64,000 nucleotides of DNA. Origin: Roseiarcus sp963782255. Its GTDB lineage: Bacteria > Pseudomonadota > Alphaproteobacteria > Rhizobiales > Beijerinckiaceae. This document shows positions 59,549 through 64,000 of the stretch, one piece after another (positions within the stretch are counted from its first letter, which is position 1; each line of letters starts with the position of its first letter). Where the stretch lies: assembly GCA_963782255.1 (NCBI GenBank), contig CAWAIS010000002.1:992001-1056000 (forward strand). Reading direction: 5' to 3'. The notes beneath the pieces were generated by a model. That model saw only the letters and a program-made list of their open reading frames with translations. It had not been told where the DNA came from and made no database searches. A program made the translations under genes and the position numbers.

Positions 59549-60937
59549 TCACGCAGGAATGCGTAGCGCCGCTCTGAGGCCCCCCATCGGGCTGTCGGAC
59601 AGCGTGATGTCGCCCCCGTGCGATCGGGCGATGTCGCGGGCGATCGCTAAGCCGAGCCCTGCGCCTCCTTCGTCCCGATTGCGCGATTCGTCCAGGCGAT
59701 AGAACGGGCGGAAAACGTCTTCGCGGTGCGCGGCCGGTATGCCGATGCCGTCATCGTCGATGAACACCGAGACGAACTGGGTCTCTCGCCGCGCGACAAT
59801 CCGGACATGGTCGGCGTAGCGTTGCGCATTCGAGACCAGGTTGCCGATGCAGCGCTTCATCGCCATCGGCCGGACGCGGATGTCGAGATCTCCCTTCGTC
59901 TCAAGGTTGATCTCGGCGCCGTGCCGCTCAGCGTCGGCGCGCAGATCCTCGAGCAGCGCTCCGATATCGGTCGGCATCGTGGATTCGCTCATGTCGCCGC
60001 GGGCGAAGGCGAGGTATCCTTCGAGAATCTGCCCCATTTCGTCAACGTCCTTTTGCAGGAGTTCGCTATCCGCAGAACTATCGAGAAGGGCGAGCGAAAG
60101 CTTGAAGCGGGTCAGAATCGTGCGCAGGTCGTGACTGACGCCGTTGAGCATGGCGGTGCGTTGTTCGGTCGCGCGCTCGATGCGACGTTTCATTTCGATG
60201 AAGGCGTGACCGGCCTGTCGCACTTCGCGCGCCCCATGCGGATTGAATTCGGGATCGCGGCCCTTGCCGAAGTCCTCCGCCGCGCGCGCGAGCCGCAAGA
60301 TCGGCCGGATCTGATTGCGCAGGAAGATGACCGCCACCGCCAACAAAAGGAGCATGGCCGCGAGCATCCACAGCACAAAAATGTGCGCGTTCGCCTCATA
60401 CGCAAGAGAGCGCCGCGTCACCAGCCGGAGCACCCGGTCGCCGAGGTCGACGCGAATCTCCATCAACCCGGAGCGGCCGACCGTGTCGATCCAGAAGGGC
60501 TCGGTGATCCGCGTCTTTATTTCGCTGGGCAGGGTGCGGGTCAGCGGGTCCAATGCGTCGAAAAACGACTTCGGCATGGCGGGGGGCAAAGGCTCCGCCG
60601 GCAATAGCGTTGCATCCATACGGAAGCGCTCGGAGGCGAGCGTGGCCAGGAATTCGTCGTCCTGGCCCGGCGGAAGCTTTCGATAGAGGTCCGTCAGGGC
60701 GCCGACGTCCCGCGCCACGGCCTCTGACAAGCGCCGCGTAACCAGTTCCCAGTGATGCTGCATGAAGACGAACGTGACCGCGGTCTGCAGGAGGACCATC
60801 GGCAGGATGACGATGAGCAGAGAGCGCTTGTAGAGGCCCTTCGGCAACATCTCCGCGAGCGCCCGCGCTCCGCGCCTCCACAGATCCCGTCCGCGCGCCA
60901 GCGCCCGCAAGGTTCGGAAGGAAGGCCGCGCGTTCAT
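59549..60937 (-). CDS. EnvZ-type membrane sensor histidine kinase
   Basis: A 462-residue protein. Transmembrane helix 1 is LLIVILPMVLLQTAVTFVFM, then a periplasmic domain of about 130 residues, then helix 2 (ILWMLAAMLLLLAVAVIF-like, near 190-210). A HAMP domain follows. The phospho-histidine is in LNGVSHDLRTILTRFKLSLA, the N box in CIGNLVSNAQRYADH, and the G boxes are DDGIGIP and GGAGLGLAIARDI. It overlaps the upstream receiver gene by four bases. The signal is unknown. Confidence 0.93.
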   Translation of the reverse strand: MNARPSFRTLRALARGRDLWRRGARALAEMLPKGLYKRSLLIVILPMVLLQTAVTFVFMQHHWELVTRRLSEAVARDVGALTDLYRKLPPGQDDEFLATLASERFRMDATLLPAEPLPPAMPKSFFDALDPLTRTLPSEIKTRITEPFWIDTVGRSGLMEIRVDLGDRVLRLVTRRSLAYEANAHIFVLWMLAAMLLLLAVAVIFLRNQIRPILRLARAAEDFGKGRDPEFNPHGAREVRQAGHAFIEMKRRIERATEQRTAMLNGVSHDLRTILTRFKLSLALLDSSADSELLQKDVDEMGQILEGYLAFARGDMSESTMPTDIGALLEDLRADAERHGAEINLETKGDLDIRVRPMAMKRCIGNLVSNAQRYADHVRIVARRETQFVSVFIDDDGIGIPAAHREDVFRPFYRLDESRNRDEGGAGLGLAIARDIARSHGGDITLSDSPMGGLRAALRIPA

Positions 60938-61641
60938 CCGTCGGCGATCAACCGGTAACCGGCCCCTCGGGCGGTCTGAAGGTAGGCCGGATTCGCCGGG
61001 TCCTTCTCGATCTTGCGCCTGAGCCGATTGATAAGCACGTCGACCGTGCGTTCCTGCGCCGCACCGCCCGAGCCCGACAGCGCTTCGCGGGAGACGCTCG
61101 AGCCGGCGTTGGCGCAGAGAAGGCGGAGCATTTCGCGCTCGCGCTCGGTGATCCGCACGATCTCCTCGCCCGCTCGCAATTCCCCGCGTTCCAAGGAGAA
61201 GGTGAACGGGCCGAAGCGCACGACGGCGGTTTCCGGCTTGCCGACGGCCGCAGCCCGCGTGCGACGCAACACGGAGCCGATCCTCAGGAGCAGTTCGCGG
61301 GGCTCGAAGGGCTTGGACAGATAATCGTCGACGCCGATTTCGAGGCCGCGCACCCGGTCCTCAGGGTCGCCGCGCGCCGTGAGCATCAGGATGGGAACCT
61401 CCGACCGCCTGCGCAGGTCCACCGCGAAGTCGAATCCGCTTTCGCCGGGCATCATGACGTCGAGCACGATGATGTCGAAGGCGAGTCCGTCCAGGAACGC
61501 CCGCGCTTCGGCGGCCGTGGCGGCGACGGTGACCCGATGCCCGTGCTTCGAGAGGTAGCTCAAGAGCAGCGCGCGTAACCGCCGGTCGTCGTCGACGACC
61601 AGGACATGGGCGGCGTCGTCTTCCGGCGCGTTCAGCGTCAA
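60934..61641 (-). CDS. OmpR-family response regulator
   Basis: A protein of about 235 residues. The N-terminal receiver has VLVVDDDRRLR, aspartate in DIIVLDVMMPGESG and lysine in DYLSKPFEPREL. The C-terminal winged helix has RFGPFTFSLERGELRAGEEI, and the recognition region ends ERTVDVLINRLRRKIEKDPA and ARGAGYRLIADG. The start is probably TTG 61641, overlapping the MarR stop (TTGA); CTG codons nearby are alternatives, and no ATG exists in the right place. It regulates together with the downstream kinase. Confidence 0.9.
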   Translation of the reverse strand: MTLNAPEDDAAHVLVVDDDRRLRALLLSYLSKHGHRVTVAATAAEARAFLDGLAFDIIVLDVMMPGESGFDFAVDLRRRSEVPILMLTARGDPEDRVRGLEIGVDDYLSKPFEPRELLLRIGSVLRRTRAAAVGKPETAVVRFGPFTFSLERGELRAGEEIVRITEREREMLRLLCANAGSSVSREALSGSGGAAQERTVDVLINRLRRKIEKDPANPAYLQTARGAGYRLIADG

Positions 61642-62183
61642 AACGGTCGCGCTCCGACGATGGGTTCGTCGTCGTCTGCAGGCAAGCTTGCGGCGCTCGG
61701 GCTGGTTTCGGGATCGATCATGGCGCGCAGAAATGTGGTCGCGTATTCGGCGCCGGGGTCGCCCATCTTTTCCAGCGCCGAGGCGAAGCGGCGGGTTTGC
61801 GCCTGGGCGAGGCGGAGCGCGAGCCGCTCGCCCTCCGGCATTGCGAACAGCTGCCGACGGCGCCGATCGAGCGCGCCTGCCCGGGTTTCGATGAAACACT
61901 TGTCCACGAGCTCGCGCAGGACGCGATTTAGGCTTTGCTTCGTGATGCGAAGGATCTCGAGCAGCTCCGCGATCGTGAGACCCGGCCTGCGCGTGACAAA
62001 ATGCAGGACGCGGTGGTGCGCCCGGCCAAAACCATAAGCTTCCAGCAATCGATCCGCGTCCCCGACGAAGTCCCGATAGGCGAAAAAGAGCAATTCGATC
62101 AATTCGTACATCGGCGCGTCTTCCGCGCGGCTGCACGGCGCGAGGTCGGCTTTCACAGCTTCGGACGGCATCGAGACGCTCAT
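61638..62183 (-). CDS. MarR family transcriptional regulator
   Basis: A 181-residue protein from ATG 62183 (MSVSMPSEAVKADLAPC). Winged-helix DNA-binding parts are HHRVLHFVTRRPGLTIAELL, EILRITKQSLNRVLRELVDK and DRRRRQLFAMPEGERLA. The frame is open further upstream, but the start is set by similarity. It is divergent from ilvE, with a short inverted repeat GTCA-N7-TGAC in the gap. It forms one operon with the receiver and kinase genes. Confidence 0.88.
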   Translation of the reverse strand: MSVSMPSEAVKADLAPCSRAEDAPMYELIELLFFAYRDFVGDADRLLEAYGFGRAHHRVLHFVTRRPGLTIAELLEILRITKQSLNRVLRELVDKCFIETRAGALDRRRRQLFAMPEGERLALRLAQAQTRRFASALEKMGDPGAEYATTFLRAMIDPETSPSAASLPADDDEPIVGARPF

Positions 62184-62186
62184 TAG

Positions 62187-62201
62187 GTCAGCAATGTTGA
62201 C
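62187..62201. promoter_or_regulatory. Possible MarR operator
   Basis: GTCAGCAATGTTGAC, a 4-bp inverted repeat with 7-base spacer, just before the MarR start codon and about 90 bases before ilvE. Confidence 0.3.
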
Positions 62202-62292
62202 ATAATTTGAAGCTTCTGCTATCGAACGGCACCTTGCATGTAAACCCAAACGCGCCAAATCCAAACCAACACGCTCCAAAGAGGAAAGCGCC

Positions 62293-63180
62293 ATGGCGAG
62301 CCAGACATTTGACGACCGCGACGGATGGATCTGGCTCGACGGCCGGATGATCGCGTGGCGCGACGCCAAGGTCCATATCCTGACCCACGCCCTCCATTAC
62401 GCGAGCGCGGTGTTCGAGGGCGAGCGCGCCTACGGCGGCAAGATCTTCAAGTCTGCCGAGCATTCACGACGTCTGCGCAACTCGGGGGAGATCCTCGACT
62501 TCGAAATCCCCTGGACCGTCGATGAGATCGATGCGTCCAAGGCCGAGGTCCTGCGGCGCAACAACTTCGCCGACGCCTACGTGCGCGCCATCGCCTGGCG
62601 CGGGTCGGAGATGATGGGGGTTTCGGCGCAACACAACACGATTCATCTTGGCGTCGCCGCGTGGGTTTGGCCGAGCTATTTCGACCCCGCGCAGCGAATG
62701 AAGGGGATTCGCCTGGACATGGCCGAGTACCGGCGGCCCGATCCGGCGACCGCGCCTTGCCTCGCCAAGGCGGCGGGGCTCTACATGATCTGCACGATCT
62801 CCAAGCACCGCGCGGAACGCCGCGGCTATGCCGACGCGTTGATGCTGGACTGGCAGGGCCGGGTCGCCGAATGCACGGGCGCGAACGTTTTTTTCGTCAA
62901 GGAGGGAACTATCCATACGCCGATCGCCGACTGCTTCCTCGCGGGGATCACCCGGGCCACCGTCATCGACCTTGCGCGCCGCCGCGGCTTCGAAGTCATC
63001 GAGCGTCGCATGATGCCGGGCGAGCTTGGCGATTTCAGCGAATGCTTCATCACCGGCACGGCGGCCGAAGTGACGCCGGTCGGCGAGATCGGCCCCCATC
63101 ACTACAAGCCGGGGGCCATCACGGCGACGCTGATCGACGCATACACCGAGGAAGTGAAGCCGAAGACTCAGGCCGCCTGA
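62293..63180 (+). CDS. ilvE: Branched-chain amino-acid aminotransferase
   Basis: A 295-residue fold-type IV aminotransferase for leucine, isoleucine and valine. Blocks: HILTHALHYASAVFEGERAY, the PLP lysine in MICTISKHRAERRGYADALM, GRVAECTGANVFFVKEG, and FITGTAAEVTPVGEIG. ATG 62293 follows AGAGGAAAG. It is divergent from the MarR regulator, which may control it. Confidence 0.94.
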   Translation: MASQTFDDRDGWIWLDGRMIAWRDAKVHILTHALHYASAVFEGERAYGGKIFKSAEHSRRLRNSGEILDFEIPWTVDEIDASKAEVLRRNNFADAYVRAIAWRGSEMMGVSAQHNTIHLGVAAWVWPSYFDPAQRMKGIRLDMAEYRRPDPATAPCLAKAAGLYMICTISKHRAERRGYADALMLDWQGRVAECTGANVFFVKEGTIHTPIADCFLAGITRATVIDLARRRGFEVIERRMMPGELGDFSECFITGTAAEVTPVGEIGPHHYKPGAITATLIDAYTEEVKPKTQAA

Positions 63181-63358
63181 AAGCGGTCCTTCATCCCATA
63201 GGACGGGCCTGGAGGCGTCGCGCGAGCATCGCGGCGTTTGCCATCGCGCCCAAGGCGAAAACGCATCGCCGCATGGAACGCTCTTTCGTCTTTCCCGTTT
63301 AGCGGACGCAACTCGCAAGTCCCGTCCGGGCTCGCGAACGACGCTGGAAGACGATCCT

Positions 63359-63517
63359 TTGAGCTGGCCAACGATCTTGAGCGGAGCGTGCGCCGTGGCG
63401 CTCCTGACGCTGGGCTTCGCCGTGATCGCCCCGATCGGCGGGGGCCTCGATGGGCTGTGCGACATGGCCGGCGTCGCCTCCGCGGTGGTCTTCGTCGGAT
63501 TGGTCGACGGGGCGTGA
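63359..63517 (+). CDS. Possible small membrane protein (52 residues)
   Basis: TTG 63359 with GGAAG upstream opens a frame SWPTILSGACAVALLTLGFA, then VIAPIGGGLDGLCDMAGVAS and AVVFVGLVDGA. It has two hydrophobic segments with a short loop. No family is recognised. It is convergent with the next small frame. Confidence 0.35.
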   Translation: MSWPTILSGACAVALLTLGFAVIAPIGGGLDGLCDMAGVASAVVFVGLVDGA

Positions 63518-63539
63518 AGCACAGCGCCGGACCGGTAAA

Positions 63540-63683
63540 TCACGACCCCCAGTGAGACGCGACGACGGCGCCCGTCATCAGGGTCAGGATAAAGAAAATG
63601 AGGCCGACCATGCTGCCCCAGCGGTAGCTCACTCCCGCCGTGACGAACACGAGACCCCAAAAGAAGATGGCAATGATCTTCAT
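63540..63683 (-). CDS. Possible small membrane protein (47 residues)
   Basis: Minus-strand frame MKIIAIFFWGLVFVTAGVSY, then RWGSMVGLIFFILTLMTGAV and VASHWGS. Two hydrophobic helices with one arginine between them; ribosome site weak. The clear membrane-protein composition makes it more credible than a chance frame. Confidence 0.4.
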   Translation of the reverse strand: MKIIAIFFWGLVFVTAGVSYRWGSMVGLIFFILTLMTGAVVASHWGS

Positions 63684-63881
63684 CGGCTCGGGTTTCAGGC
63701 GATTCGCCGATCGCCGGGGTCCCTATCCGCGAAGCGCGCATAAAATATCGAGAGGGCATGCGGCCCCGCGCTGTAAGGATTTTTGCAAGGGCAAGCGGCG
63801 CATTGGCCCGACACAGAAAACGAGGGATGGCCTTTCGCGCCCGCCTCGATTAGATCAGGCGCGTTCATTTCTGGAACCGCC

Positions 63882-64000
63882 ATGACCGTCGCCATCCAAG
63901 CCGTCGAGCCCGAAGCGGAGGTCCGCGCCGCGATGCGCGAGATCGGCGCGAAGGCCCGCGCCGCGGCGCGCACGCTGGCGAACGCGCCGGCGAAGCAGAA
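63882..64000 (+). CDS. proA: Glutamate-5-semialdehyde dehydrogenase, N-terminus (cut by the window)
   Basis: The open frame from ATG 63882 (GGAA upstream) reads MTVAIQAVEPEAEVRAAMRE, then IGAKARAAARTLANAPAKQ. This is the usual start of proline-pathway gamma-glutamyl phosphate reductase in Rhizobiales. Only 39 residues are seen, so the call rests on the MREIGAKARAAARTLA pattern. Confidence 0.55.
   Translation, partial: MTVAIQAVEPEAEVRAAMREIGAKARAAARTLANAPAKQ

Noticed and set aside
1..64000. CRISPR array, tRNA or rRNA genes
   Set aside because: No regularly spaced repeats and no tRNA cloverleaf or rRNA sequence were seen by eye; a tRNAscan-type search would settle it.

Overview
The window looks like chromosomal DNA from an alphaproteobacterium of the order Hyphomicrobiales (Rhizobiales), possibly a Beijerinckiaceae/Methylocystaceae-type organism. 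That rests on high GC, the order rne - amiC - mrcA - prfB, and alphaproteobacterial families such as ChpT, EipA (DUF1134), DUF4167 and IalB. Genus cannot be assigned from the sequence alone. I saw no rRNA, tRNA or CRISPR array.

Region 1 (1-11.2 kb) is a decaying, rearranged stress/signalling island. It starts with a cut IS1595 transposase, an IS110 remnant and an adenylate cyclase remnant. Then come a minus-strand group (two hypothetical genes, a receiver protein, a DUF883/holin-like membrane pair) and a CheB-CheR-PAS-histidine kinase gene cut off inside its ATPase domain. At the cut it meets the stump of an AI-2E transporter gene. GlsB-type and other small membrane proteins, a CsbD stump fused to a cyclase/TPR fragment, and an inverted piece of that same TPR gene follow. 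A 14-bp motif occurs three times between 3.2 and 5.5 kb.

Region 2 (11.2-31.3 kb) is core housekeeping: lysC, ubiG, an IalB-like secreted protein, a quinone oxidoreductase, a GNAT enzyme, rne, the cell-wall pair amiC and mrcA, and prfB with a classic programmed +1 frameshift. It continues with an FMN glutamate-synthase-like protein, a PNPOx-fold protein, a TetR regulator with a perfect palindrome in front, a cystathionine gamma-synthase family enzyme and an aspartate aminotransferase.

Region 3 (31.3-39.4 kb) holds a three-gene exopolysaccharide export set on the minus strand and a methylated-glycine set (dimethylglycine-dehydrogenase-like enzyme, TetR, lone sarcosine oxidase beta subunit).

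Region 4 (39.4-46.2 kb) is accessory. It has an intact IS1595-family element with an 8-bp target duplication, a Cache protein, ChaB, an intact IS110-family element, and a lower-GC cargo of a DUF2971 gene and a frameshifted DUF3800 gene, with short intergenic repeats around them.

Region 5 (46.2-64 kb) returns to the core: a coiled-coil membrane protein, EipA, CysQ, the phosphotransferase ChpT with a CheY-like receiver, DUF4167, and the minus-strand run HAD - MaoC - ribF - ileS - lspA - secreted protein. After that come csaA and trxA, a MarR - OmpR - EnvZ-type operon divergent from ilvE, two tiny membrane proteins and the probable start of proA.
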